A stretch of DNA of 6,342 bases from Chloroflexota bacterium (GCA_005880525.1 VBFW01000123.1:1-6342); one strand, 5' to 3'. Positions 1-6,132 are shown, counted from the stretch's first letter. Numbers and translations are program-made. The notes: a model not told the origin generated them from the sequence alone.

Positions 1-1
1 C

Positions 2-175
2 TTCGAGCCGTCACTCCAGAACAGCCAGGCGCGATCCGCCGTGCCTCCGTACGCGCCCGCCCAGGCCGGTTGTGCGGGCTACACGATTGTGTGGCAGTAC
101 CAGCTCAGCGCCGGCTCGAGTCCCGATGTCGATACCGATCAGGCATATTCCGTGTTCCCGTTCTGGTGGCCCTGA
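2..175 (+). CDS. C-terminal end of a DUF1906 (Rv2525c-like, glycoside-hydrolase-like) secreted protein, 5' end outside the window
   Basis: The frame beginning at base 2 is open to the TGA at 173-175 and gives the last 57 residues of a protein whose start lies upstream of the window. It was identified by comparison with the fuller gene at 885-1598. Both segments begin with FEPSL, then share a Gly-Cys pair, a WQY motif, a PDVDxD motif and the final FPFWWP, with compensating one-residue gaps and the same total length of 57. In DUF1906 proteins this end forms the last strands of a TIM-barrel-like domain resembling GH25 lysozymes. The substrate is not known; a cell-wall or polysaccharide target is usually supposed. 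The catalytic-side Asp/Glu region and any signal peptide are outside the window. A terminator-like hairpin follows 17 bases after the stop. Family assignment rests on the paralog and is fairly secure; activity is unproven. Confidence 0.8.
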   Translation, partial: FEPSLQNSQARSAVPPYAPAQAGCAGYTIVWQYQLSAGSSPDVDTDQAYSVFPFWWP

Positions 176-191
176 TCCAGCACTCCCGGTA

Positions 192-217
192 GCCCGCTCG
201 AGCGGGGCGTTTCTTCT
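192..217 (+). terminator. Rho-independent terminator after the first DUF1906 gene
   Basis: A perfect five-pair GC stem (CCCGC at 193-197, GCGGG at 202-206) closes a TCGA tetraloop. It is followed by GCG and then a T-rich tract, TTTCTTCT, at 210-217. It sits 17 bases after the stop codon at 173-175 and about 50 bases before the next start, as expected for a terminator separating the first DUF1906 gene from the YggT gene. The stem is short, so efficiency cannot be judged from sequence. Confidence 0.7.
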
Positions 218-270
218 GAGCAAGGGCGACGCGCTCTCGTCAAGCGTGCCCTGGCAAAAAGGAGGGCGGA

Positions 271-759
271 ATGGAACCAGAAGAGCGGAACATGCGTGAG
301 GAGCCCGGTCCGGGCGGGCCCTATCGTGAGCATCACATGCACCGCGACGACGACCCCGACTTCGCCGAGCCCACTGCGGTGAGCTCTGACGAGACAGATG
401 TCGTCAGCCGGTTCTCGCCGGCGCGCCGGGCGTACGAGACGATCTACGTACTCTTCGCGATCATCGTTGGCGCGATCTTCATCCGCGTGCTGCTCAAGGT
501 GCTCGGCGCCAATACCGCCGTGGCGTTCACGCAGTTCATGTACGGCGTGACCGATCCGCTGCTGGCGCCATTTCGCGGCCTGCTGCCGACGTTCGTCAGC
601 GGTCGAACGATCTTCGAGACGTCATCCCTGTTTGCGATCCTCATCTACGGCCTGATCGGCATCGCGCTGGCGAGGCTCGTGTCGCTCATGTTCAGGCGCG
701 ACGTGACGGTGGCAGCGCATGGCCGGCGATCGCGCCGGGGACGGCCTTACACCGACTGA
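271..759 (+). CDS. YggT-family integral membrane protein with a charged N-terminal extension
   Basis: The predicted protein has 162 residues. Two hydrophobic segments, about 57-79 and 118-141, flank a loop carrying TDPLLAPFRGLLP (94-106), the hallmark of YggT proteins, where a T-D-P-(L/I)-L-x-P-(F/L)-R pattern joins two membrane helices. Family members are small inner-membrane proteins implicated in osmotic-stress tolerance and, in some bacteria, found near division genes; their biochemical role is unknown. Usual YggT units are about 90-100 residues. This one has an extra N-terminal stretch of about 50 residues rich in Glu, Asp, His and Arg, and an Arg-rich tail (HGRRSRRGR at 150-158), presumably cytosolic. 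The ATG at 271 is chosen because AGGAGG lies at 260-265 with five bases between. The ATG at 292 is in frame but has a poorer ribosome site. The gene stands between two DUF1906 paralogs, with a terminator before it, so it may be transcribed alone or with the second copy. Confidence 0.85.
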   Translation: MEPEERNMREEPGPGGPYREHHMHRDDDPDFAEPTAVSSDETDVVSRFSPARRAYETIYVLFAIIVGAIFIRVLLKVLGANTAVAFTQFMYGVTDPLLAPFRGLLPTFVSGRTIFETSSLFAILIYGLIGIALARLVSLMFRRDVTVAAHGRRSRRGRPYTD

Positions 760-803
760 GCCGCAGAGCGCGAGTCCGCGGGCTCGCATTGTGATACTTG
801 TAG

Positions 804-884
804 CCGATCAATCAATTCCGGGTTGCTGGAGTCGCTGCGCTCGCGCTGGTATCGATTTGCGGCCAGCTCGCTGTCCAAACCGCG
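804..884 (+). other. In-frame signal-peptide-like coding extension without a canonical start codon
   Basis: The 27 codons before GTG 885 stay open in the same frame back to a TAG at 801-803. They read as a signal peptide: a short polar, basic start (PINQFR), then a long hydrophobic core rich in Ala, Val and Leu, leading into VHAAAP just after GTG 885, a plausible signal peptidase I site. No ATG, GTG or TTG exists in these 27 codons. The only near-starts are ATC 807, CTG 846 and ATT 855, none with a clear Shine-Dalgarno sequence. The true start may be non-canonical, or a sequencing indel or substitution may have removed the real start. The protein-like character of the stretch is an observation; the explanation is not settled. 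Confidence 0.6.
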
Positions 885-1598
885 GTGGTGCACGCGGCGG
901 CTCCGGTCCTTCTCTGGGGAGTCGACTCCTGCAGCCCATACGTAGACCATCCACTTCGCGGTCCCGGACCGCTGCCGGTCGTGACGCTGGCCCTGGGACG
1001 GCCGGACTTCTGGGGGCGGTACCTCACCGACAGCGTCTGCCCGGCCCTCAGCAGCCTGGAGATTCAGGCCGCGCACGCAAGGCGCATGGGGATCCTGCCG
1101 ATCTTCAACGAGGCGGATTGTTCGGCAGTGCAGGGCAGGGACCGCTCCACCGCGTACGCCTTGGGCGCGCTCGCGCGCGCGATTAAGGACGGAATCCCTG
1201 CGGGCACCGCGATCGCGATAGACATCGAGCCGGCGGGCTCCGTTTGTCCGGGAGCCGCTCGCGTTGACAAGGCGTTCATCGAAGGCTGGTTCGATGTGAT
1301 CCGGTGGGCCGGCTACGCGCCGGCGTTCTATGGCAACACCATTCCGCGGACTGCTTTCGCCAACGCATGGTGTGCGGCCGTCCTGGAAAGACCGGAAATC
1401 GCCGCCGATTCCTACTTGTGGTCCTTCGAGCCCTCACTCGTGCACATCAGTCACGCGGCCAGGAACGCGCCGGCGTTCGAGCCGGACGACCCGGGATGCC
1501 CGAGCCGGCTCGCTGTGTGGCAGTACTCGATCACCCCATCCAAGCCCGACGTGGACGTCGACCTCGCCAGCAGTGACTTTCCGTTCTGGTGGCCCTAA
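885..1598 (+). CDS. DUF1906 (Rv2525c-like) glycoside-hydrolase-like protein, probably secreted
   Basis: From the first usable start, GTG 885, the protein has 237 residues. Its motifs fit the DUF1906 domain, a TIM-barrel-like fold related to GH25 lysozymes: WGVDSC at 11-16 with an Asp at the end of the first strand, GRYLTD at 44-49, IDIEP at 112-116 with the acidic pair D113 and E115, WQY at 212-214, and PDVDVDL at 221-227. Mycobacterial Rv2525c is an exported member of this family; its substrate is unresolved. Six cysteines (16, 52, 79, 121, 163, 205) suit a disulfide-bonded exported protein. Cys205 is also present in the truncated copy at the window start. GTG 885 has no Shine-Dalgarno sequence and would begin inside the signal-peptide cleavage region, so the real N-terminus probably lies upstream. 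The gene converges on otsB, with a palindrome between their stops. Confidence 0.8.
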   Translation: MVHAAAPVLLWGVDSCSPYVDHPLRGPGPLPVVTLALGRPDFWGRYLTDSVCPALSSLEIQAAHARRMGILPIFNEADCSAVQGRDRSTAYALGALARAIKDGIPAGTAIAIDIEPAGSVCPGAARVDKAFIEGWFDVIRWAGYAPAFYGNTIPRTAFANAWCAAVLERPEIAADSYLWSFEPSLVHISHAARNAPAFEPDDPGCPSRLAVWQYSITPSKPDVDVDLASSDFPFWWP

Positions 1599-1612
1599 AA
1601 CCCCCACCCTGA

Positions 1613-1635
1613 CCCTCCCCCCATGGTGGGGAGGG
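1613..1635. repeat. Palindrome between convergent genes, REP-like or a weak bidirectional terminator
   Basis: CCCTCCCC at 1613-1620 and GGGGAGGG at 1628-1635 form a perfect eight-pair stem around a seven-base loop, CCATGGT. It lies in the 44-base gap between the DUF1906 stop (1596-1598) and the otsB stop (1643-1645). The plus side lacks a T tract (AAAGAGG follows). On the minus strand a short TTTT appears only about 14 bases after the stem, so it is at best a weak terminator. Together with the preceding CACCCTGACCCTCCCC it resembles short palindromes dispersed between genes in many high-GC genomes. Whether it is repeated in this genome cannot be seen from one window. Confidence 0.5.
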
Positions 1636-1642
1636 AAAGAGG

Positions 1643-2392
1643 CTAGGCGGAGATCGCCCAGTCTCCGATCAGCGCCAGGAATCGGCTCACCTCTTCGGGA
1701 CCGGACACCACCAGGTCGCATTGAGCGAAGAGGTCGGCAGGGGCCTCGGCTGAGCCTACCCCGACGATCAGGTGCGGGCGCGCGAGGCCGCTGACCAGCT
1801 CGAACATCGGCCGGTCGTTCTCATCGTCGCCGATGCAGACGACGCCACCAGGCTCCCACTTCTCGAGGAGCCGCTCGAGCGCCGATCCCTTCGGCCGATC
1901 GGTGGGCATCACCTCGATCACACGCCGGCCGGGCTGGGCGATCAGATCCGTGGTTACGAGCACCGGCCTGAGCACCGCCATCAGCTCGTCGAAGGACGCG
2001 TTGGAGTGGCGGTAGTGCACCGCCGTGGCGCCAGGCTTCATCTCCAGCCACACGCCGTTGAACGTGCGCAGCAGCTTGGCCGCCTGAGCGTTGAAGCTGT
2101 CCAGGCGCTGCCTGGCCTCGAGCGGAAGGTGACCCACTCCGGAATCGCCGATGAGATCGGCGCCCGCAAGCGGCACCAGGCTCTCGAGATCCGAGGTGGG
2201 CCGGCTGCTCAGGATCGCGACGCGGCGCAGGCGATTGACCAGGCGCTCCAGCCCGTGAAGCGATCCAGGCATGATCAAAGCCTCGACCGGATCGGAGACG
2301 ATCTCGGCGAGGGTGCCGTCGAAGTCGGTAACCAGCATGACCCGGGCGGGCGCCAAATCTGAGATCGCCGAGGAAGCCCAGACCTCTTGCAT
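1643..2392 (-). CDS. otsB: Trehalose-6-phosphate phosphatase (HAD superfamily)
   Basis: OtsB hydrolyses trehalose 6-phosphate to trehalose and phosphate in the cytoplasm, the second step of the OtsA-OtsB pathway. The 249-residue protein has the HAD motifs in order: DFDGT at 23-27 (nucleophile D23, acid/base D25), ILSSR at 60-64 as motif II, K168 in PKGSALERLL as motif III, and GDDENDRPMF at 188-197 as motif IV. The cap has EMKPGATAVHYR (117-128), matching the usual trehalose-phosphatase stretch ending in HYR. The length is normal. The ATG at 2392 is preferred although no strong Shine-Dalgarno sequence precedes it. A GTG at 2416 would add eight residues, and an ATG at 2338 would start just before the nucleophile. 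Starts further upstream overlap otsA in a non-homologous frame and were discarded. The start lies 34 bases after the otsA stop, so translation probably depends on otsA. Another sugar phosphate is possible, but the position next to otsA argues for trehalose. Confidence 0.9.
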   Translation of the reverse strand: MQEVWASSAISDLAPARVMLVTDFDGTLAEIVSDPVEALIMPGSLHGLERLVNRLRRVAILSSRPTSDLESLVPLAGADLIGDSGVGHLPLEARQRLDSFNAQAAKLLRTFNGVWLEMKPGATAVHYRHSNASFDELMAVLRPVLVTTDLIAQPGRRVIEVMPTDRPKGSALERLLEKWEPGGVVCIGDDENDRPMFELVSGLARPHLIVGVGSAEAPADLFAQCDLVVSGPEEVSRFLALIGDWAISA

Positions 2393-2426
2393 GCCGGCCG
2401 TGAACGCAGGCCGCACTACTTTGAGG

Positions 2427-3977
2427 TTACGACGACATGCGGGCCCGCATCCCAGGGGTGCCCACCAGGTCGCGGATGTCCTGGACCTGGCGGCTGATCC
2501 AGCGCGAGATGTCATTTGTGCGCACGACGTCGCGAGCACCCTCGTTCCGGCGCCTCTTTTCCTCCGCGCCCATCACCAGGCCGCGGTAGATGGCGTCGGC
2601 CGTCGCCTCGATGTCGAACGGGTTGACCGAAAGGACGTGAGGATGCAGCTCCTCGTATGCGCCGGCGTTCTCGGACAGCACGATGACGCCGTTGTTTCGG
2701 TTGACGAGCGCGCCTTCCTTGGACACAAGGTTGAGGCCGTCGTAGACAGGATTGACGAGCAGCACGTCGAAGTTGCGCAGAGCGGCCATGGCCTTGCGCA
2801 CGCTCTCGCCGAAGTCGAGCCGGATCGGCGACCATCCGCCACCGCCGTATCGCCGGTTGATGCGATGCGCTGTGCTCCTGATGAGCCGCAGGTAGTCGCG
2901 GTAGACGGCGACATCCTGCCGTGAAGGCTGCAGGAAGGCCCAGAACTGCACGTGCCCCTTCAGCTCAGGGTGGTGGTCGAGCAGCTTCTCGTAAGCGAGG
3001 AAGCCTCGCACGATGTTCTTCGACGGATCAGTGCGGTCGATCCGCACTATTAGATGCTCGGGCCGCCACTCCCTGAGCTTTCGCTCCTCCACAAGCACGC
3101 TGTGCGAGAAGGCCAGCCGCGTCGTCGCGGCCACCTCGATGGAGATCGGGTAGTGGCGTGCGTACACGACGCGCCCGTCGATCAGCACCGCGCGCTCCTT
3201 GTCATCGACGGCGAGGCCTGCGTTCTCGTCGCAGGTCATCAGGAAGTTGCGCACGTCGAGGCTCGACTGAAAGCCGACGATGTCGCAGCCCAGCAGCCCC
3301 TCGAGGATCGCGTCGCGCATGTGGCGCGGCAGCACCTTCCAGTACTGCGGCGTCGGCCATGGGATGTGCACGAAATGCGTGATGATCGCGCCGGGCAGCT
3401 CGCGCCGGACCATCTTCGGCACCAGGTAGAGCTGGTAGTCGTGGACCATGATCAGCGGCCGCTCGGGCAGCTGATGTCCCACCTCGACCACGCGCCGCGC
3501 GACCTGGCGATTGACCTCGACATAACCGTCGGCCCATGCGGTGTGGATCTCGCTGTCGACATTCGGTTCCTGCGCGAGGTTCCACAGGTAGTGCTGGATG
3601 AACCACAGCACAGGGTTCGCGATGACCGAGTAGTACATGTGGTACTGCTCGCGCGTGGGGTTGACGTAGTGCAGCTTGGTGGTCGAGCGACCGAGCGGCG
3701 CGACGATCGTCTCGCCCCGCTGCTCGACCATGTTCCTCTCGGCTTCGGTGCGCACGCACGATACCCAGTCCGCCGACGTGACCTCAGCGAGTGTCAGCAG
3801 CGCCGTGACCACGCCGCCGGCGCCACGCGCGAACCCTCCTTCCGGTCGAGGTTCGTGCGGCGCGCGATTGCTCACGACCACCGCAGAGCTGTGCGGCAGC
3901 GTGCGCGTGACGTAATTGCGCATTGAACTGCCAGGACGGCGACGCTCGACGCTCTGCAGGAATGGGCTGTCAGCCAT
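2427..3977 (-). CDS. otsA: Trehalose-6-phosphate synthase, GT20 family, divergent subtype
   Basis: The 516-residue protein is a GT20 retaining glycosyltransferase expected to join glucose from UDP- or ADP-glucose to glucose 6-phosphate, giving trehalose 6-phosphate in the cytoplasm. Visible landmarks are VVSNR (34-38), the YYSVIANPVLW segment (115-125) equivalent to the Tyr/Trp acceptor region, HDYQLYLVP (179-187), HFVHIPWP (201-208), RIDRTDPSK (312-320) with donor-contact Arg315 and Lys320, PSR (351-353), DGLNLVSKE (413-421) with donor-contact Asp413 and Glu421, LSENAGAYEEL (434-444) and VNPFDIEATADAI (451-463). Catalytic positions are kept, but several motifs differ from the E. coli forms, so a different acceptor is conceivable. 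The ATG at 3977 is chosen because a G-rich Shine-Dalgarno (3990-3981) precedes it and overlaps the stop codon of the upstream penicillin-binding protein. The alternative Met19 lacks such a site. otsB follows directly. Confidence 0.9.
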   Translation of the reverse strand: MADSPFLQSVERRRPGSSMRNYVTRTLPHSSAVVVSNRAPHEPRPEGGFARGAGGVVTALLTLAEVTSADWVSCVRTEAERNMVEQRGETIVAPLGRSTTKLHYVNPTREQYHMYYSVIANPVLWFIQHYLWNLAQEPNVDSEIHTAWADGYVEVNRQVARRVVEVGHQLPERPLIMVHDYQLYLVPKMVRRELPGAIITHFVHIPWPTPQYWKVLPRHMRDAILEGLLGCDIVGFQSSLDVRNFLMTCDENAGLAVDDKERAVLIDGRVVYARHYPISIEVAATTRLAFSHSVLVEERKLREWRPEHLIVRIDRTDPSKNIVRGFLAYEKLLDHHPELKGHVQFWAFLQPSRQDVAVYRDYLRLIRSTAHRINRRYGGGGWSPIRLDFGESVRKAMAALRNFDVLLVNPVYDGLNLVSKEGALVNRNNGVIVLSENAGAYEELHPHVLSVNPFDIEATADAIYRGLVMGAEEKRRRNEGARDVVRTNDISRWISRQVQDIRDLVGTPGMRARMSS

Positions 3978-3980
3978 CAG

Positions 3981-3990
3981 CTCTCCCCCC
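3981..3990 (-). promoter_or_regulatory. otsA ribosome-binding site overlapping the upstream stop codon
   Basis: On the minus strand the TAG of the penicillin-binding protein gene (3992-3990) runs straight into GGGGGAGAG, then CTG, then the otsA ATG. The last base of the stop codon belongs to the G run. The GGAG core is five bases from the ATG. This fixes the otsA start and indicates translational coupling to the upstream gene. Confidence 0.7.
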
Positions 3991-6050
3991 TACGTCGGTG
4001 ACGGCTGAGGTGATGGTAGCGGAGAAGGACTCGGCAGGATCGACGGACTTGGAAGGACGGAGGGCAGAGTCGAAGGTGATGCACTCGGCGACGGGGTCGG
4101 CGATGGGCTCGGGCACATGTGCTCCGTGCCGACGAGGAAGAGCTCCGAGCCGCCGCACCCATGAGTGATGCCAGTGGGAGTCGAGTACCAGTCGCGCATC
4201 TTGTTCGGCAGCCCGTTCACGAAGTAGCGCAGCAGCGACGAGCCAACACTCTCACCGAACGCGAGGATGTGGCCGCCGCCGCCATTCGGCGCGGTGTTGC
4301 CGACCCAGGTCCCGATGACGATGTCGGGGTTGTAGGCCATCACCCACGAGTCGGGGATCTGCCCGTGCCCGTTGTCGCTGGTTCCGGTCTTGCTCGCCAT
4401 CTGGCGGTTCCAGCCGAAGCCCCACTGATACTGGTAGTGGCGCAGGACGTCGGTGATGAGATAGGACTCCGCCGGCGTCAGCACGTCCTTGGTGTCAGTG
4501 CCGGGCCGCTGGTACACGACGTTGCCCTGGCTGTCGTCGACGCTGTTGATCCAGCTCAGGTTGACGCGCTGGCCCTGGTCGGCGAAGACCTGGTAGCCCT
4601 GGACGTGCTCGAGGAGCGTCACATCGCTCCCGCCGATCGCGGTGGCGAGCCCGGGGTCGAGCTTGCTGTTGATGCCCATCTGGTGCGCGAGGTCGATGAC
4701 GTTGTTCATTCCTTCCATCTGAGCGACCTGCACGGCCGGGATGTTGCGCGAGAAAAGCAGCGCCTTTCGCGCGGGGATCATGCCCATGCTGACGTTGTCG
4801 AAGTCGTGCGGCGTGTAGCCGTTGAAGTTGGTGAGCTCGTCCTTCAGCACGGTTGCGAGCGTGATCTTGTGGTCGCGCAGCGCGGCCTCGTAGACGTACG
4901 GCTTGAACGAGGATCCAGGCTGGCGCTCGGCGGTGACCACGTCGAACTGGCCGCCAATGGCGTCGTTGCTGTAGTCGGCCGAACCGACCCATGCGAGCAC
5001 CTCACCCGACTTCGGGTCGGCAGCCAGCAGGGCTCCATTGTTGACGTTGGCCCAGTAGTGAAGGTCGCGCACGCCCTGCGCCACCGCCTGCTGCGCCAGC
5101 GCCTGCAGGTTGAGGTCGAGCGTGGTGTGGACGACAAGGCCGCCCTGCTGGACCGCGGCCGAGCCGAACATCGACTCGAGCTGCGTCAGCACGAAGTCCA
5201 CGAAGTGCGGCGCCTTGCTCTGGCGCGCGCTCACCCCTATGTGCAGCTCCTTCTGGATGTCTTCGGCGGACGCCGTGCCGGCCTCGCTCTGACTCATCGC
5301 GCTTGTCGTCACCATGCCCCTCAGCACATATTCCTGCCGCGCCTTTGCATTCGAGTAATGCAGCACCGGGTCGTAGGCGCTGGGTGCCTGGATGACGCCG
5401 GCGAGGAACGCGGCCTGCGCCGGGCTGAGGTTCTTCGCGTCCTTATTGAAGTACGTGCGCGCCGCGGCGCCGATGCCGTACGCGCCGTGGCCGAAGTAGA
5501 CGCGGTTCAGATACATCGTGAGGATCTGGTCTTTCGAGAAGCGCTGCTCGAGGCCGATCGCGAGCACCATCTCGTGGACCTTGCGGGGCAGCGATTTCTC
5601 GGGAGTGAGCAGCTGGATCTTCACCAGCTGCTGCGTGATCGTGCTGCCGCCCTGGTTCAAGCCGCCGCTCGTCAGGTCGACCCACACGGCGCGCGCGGTC
5701 GCCTGCAGGTCGATGGCGCCATGGTGGTAGAAATTGCGGTCCTCTGCGGCGATCACCGCCGCGGGCGCGTACTTGCCCATCTGGTCAAGGGTCAGGTTCA
5801 CGTGATAGTGGCCTGCGGGGCTGTAGTCCTCGATGACCTGGCCGTTGCGGTCGAGGATGATGATGTCTCCCGCGGCGAGCCCGCTGTTGGGATCGGGCAG
5901 ATCCTTGAGCGCCCACGCCACGTAGGCGGTGGACAGCGCGAAGATCACCGCGATGATGGCGGCGATCGGGATCCGGCGCCTCCACATCCACCCGGTGAGT
6001 CCGTGTGTCCGCCAGCTGCGTGGAGCGGACGATGCAGGGGTCCAGGCCAA
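3990..6050 (-). CDS. Class A penicillin-binding protein (GT51 transglycosylase plus transpeptidase)
   Basis: This bifunctional enzyme polymerises lipid II into glycan strands and cross-links the peptides on the outer face of the cytoplasmic membrane. The 686 residues comprise a basic cytosolic start, one membrane anchor (about 27-49), and a GT51 domain with EDRNFYHHG (103-111, catalytic E103), GGSTITQQLVK (134-144), RKVHEM (156-161) and LNRVYFGHGAYGIGAAA (181-197). The transpeptidase domain has SSFK (380-383, nucleophile S380), SRN (434-436) and KTGT (554-557), so all three penicillin-binding motifs are intact. Two cysteines (632, 646) bracket the end of the folded part and may form a disulfide. 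Residues 647-686 are a Pro/Ser tail. The start is TTG 6050, supported by AGGAGGG seven bases upstream. The ATG at 5987 is possible but has only a weak site and would begin close to the membrane anchor. The gene is probably first in an operon with otsA and otsB. Its paralog type (ponA, pbpF or similar) cannot be named from sequence alone. Confidence 0.93.
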   Translation of the reverse strand: MAWTPASSAPRSWRTHGLTGWMWRRRIPIAAIIAVIFALSTAYVAWALKDLPDPNSGLAAGDIIILDRNGQVIEDYSPAGHYHVNLTLDQMGKYAPAAVIAAEDRNFYHHGAIDLQATARAVWVDLTSGGLNQGGSTITQQLVKIQLLTPEKSLPRKVHEMVLAIGLEQRFSKDQILTMYLNRVYFGHGAYGIGAAARTYFNKDAKNLSPAQAAFLAGVIQAPSAYDPVLHYSNAKARQEYVLRGMVTTSAMSQSEAGTASAEDIQKELHIGVSARQSKAPHFVDFVLTQLESMFGSAAVQQGGLVVHTTLDLNLQALAQQAVAQGVRDLHYWANVNNGALLAADPKSGEVLAWVGSADYSNDAIGGQFDVVTAERQPGSSFKPYVYEAALRDHKITLATVLKDELTNFNGYTPHDFDNVSMGMIPARKALLFSRNIPAVQVAQMEGMNNVIDLAHQMGINSKLDPGLATAIGGSDVTLLEHVQGYQVFADQGQRVNLSWINSVDDSQGNVVYQRPGTDTKDVLTPAESYLITDVLRHYQYQWGFGWNRQMASKTGTSDNGHGQIPDSWVMAYNPDIVIGTWVGNTAPNGGGGHILAFGESVGSSLLRYFVNGLPNKMRDWYSTPTGITHGCGGSELFLVGTEHMCPSPSPTPSPSASPSTLPSVLPSPSILPSPSPLPSPQPSPT
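3993..4112 (-). repeat. Degenerate Pro/Ser tandem repeat encoding the tail of the penicillin-binding protein
   Basis: The last 40 codons of the penicillin-binding protein encode almost only Pro and Ser, with a few Thr, Leu, Ile, Val, Ala and Gln, in a PSPSP or LPSP rhythm (residues 647-686). The codons vary (CCG, CCC, CCT, CCA; TCG, TCC, AGT, AGC, TCA), so this is not a recent slippage product. Such tails are common on extracellular proteins of high-GC Gram-positive-like bacteria and probably form a flexible linker in or through the wall. Confidence 0.75.
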
Positions 6051-6057
6051 TCCTCAA

Positions 6058-6064
6058 CCCTCCT
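6058..6064 (-). promoter_or_regulatory. Strong Shine-Dalgarno that sets the TTG start of the penicillin-binding protein
   Basis: The minus strand reads AGGAGGG, seven bases, then TTG at 6050-6048. It is the best ribosome-binding site on the minus strand of this window and supports the TTG start over the internal ATG at 5987. A second TTG at 6057 is in another frame and is too close to the site. Confidence 0.7.
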
Positions 6065-6132
6065 GACAGCGCCAGGGATAAGACGACTGGTGCGGCGCTT
6101 CGGAGTTAGAACGCCAAGTTCCGGGTGCCTAC

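Noticed and set aside
758..785. GAGCC/GGCTC inverted repeat after the YggT stop as a terminator
   Set aside because: The stem needs a bulge, the loop is about 13 bases and no T tract follows.
791..798. TGTGATACT as an extended -10 promoter for the second DUF1906 gene
   Set aside because: GATACT matches the -10 consensus only partly, and no -35-like hexamer is found at 16-18 bases upstream. It is too weak to list as a feature.
719..1186. A 155-codon plus-strand frame overlapping the end of the YggT gene and the start of the second DUF1906 gene
   Set aside because: The Pro/Arg/Gly-rich translation has no domain; the overlapping DUF1906 frame contains clear family motifs.
1772..2362. A 196-codon plus-strand frame opposite otsB
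   Set aside because: Same antisense register effect; otsB on the minus strand has all four HAD motifs.
2393..2539. A 49-residue N-terminal extension of otsB overlapping the end of otsA
   Set aside because: The extension lies mostly inside the otsA coding region in another frame and does not resemble trehalose phosphatases. ATG 2392 gives a normal length.
3054..3926. A 290-codon plus-strand frame opposite otsA
   Set aside because: Same antisense register as above; the translation is low-complexity in Arg, His, Asp and Val with no family motif.
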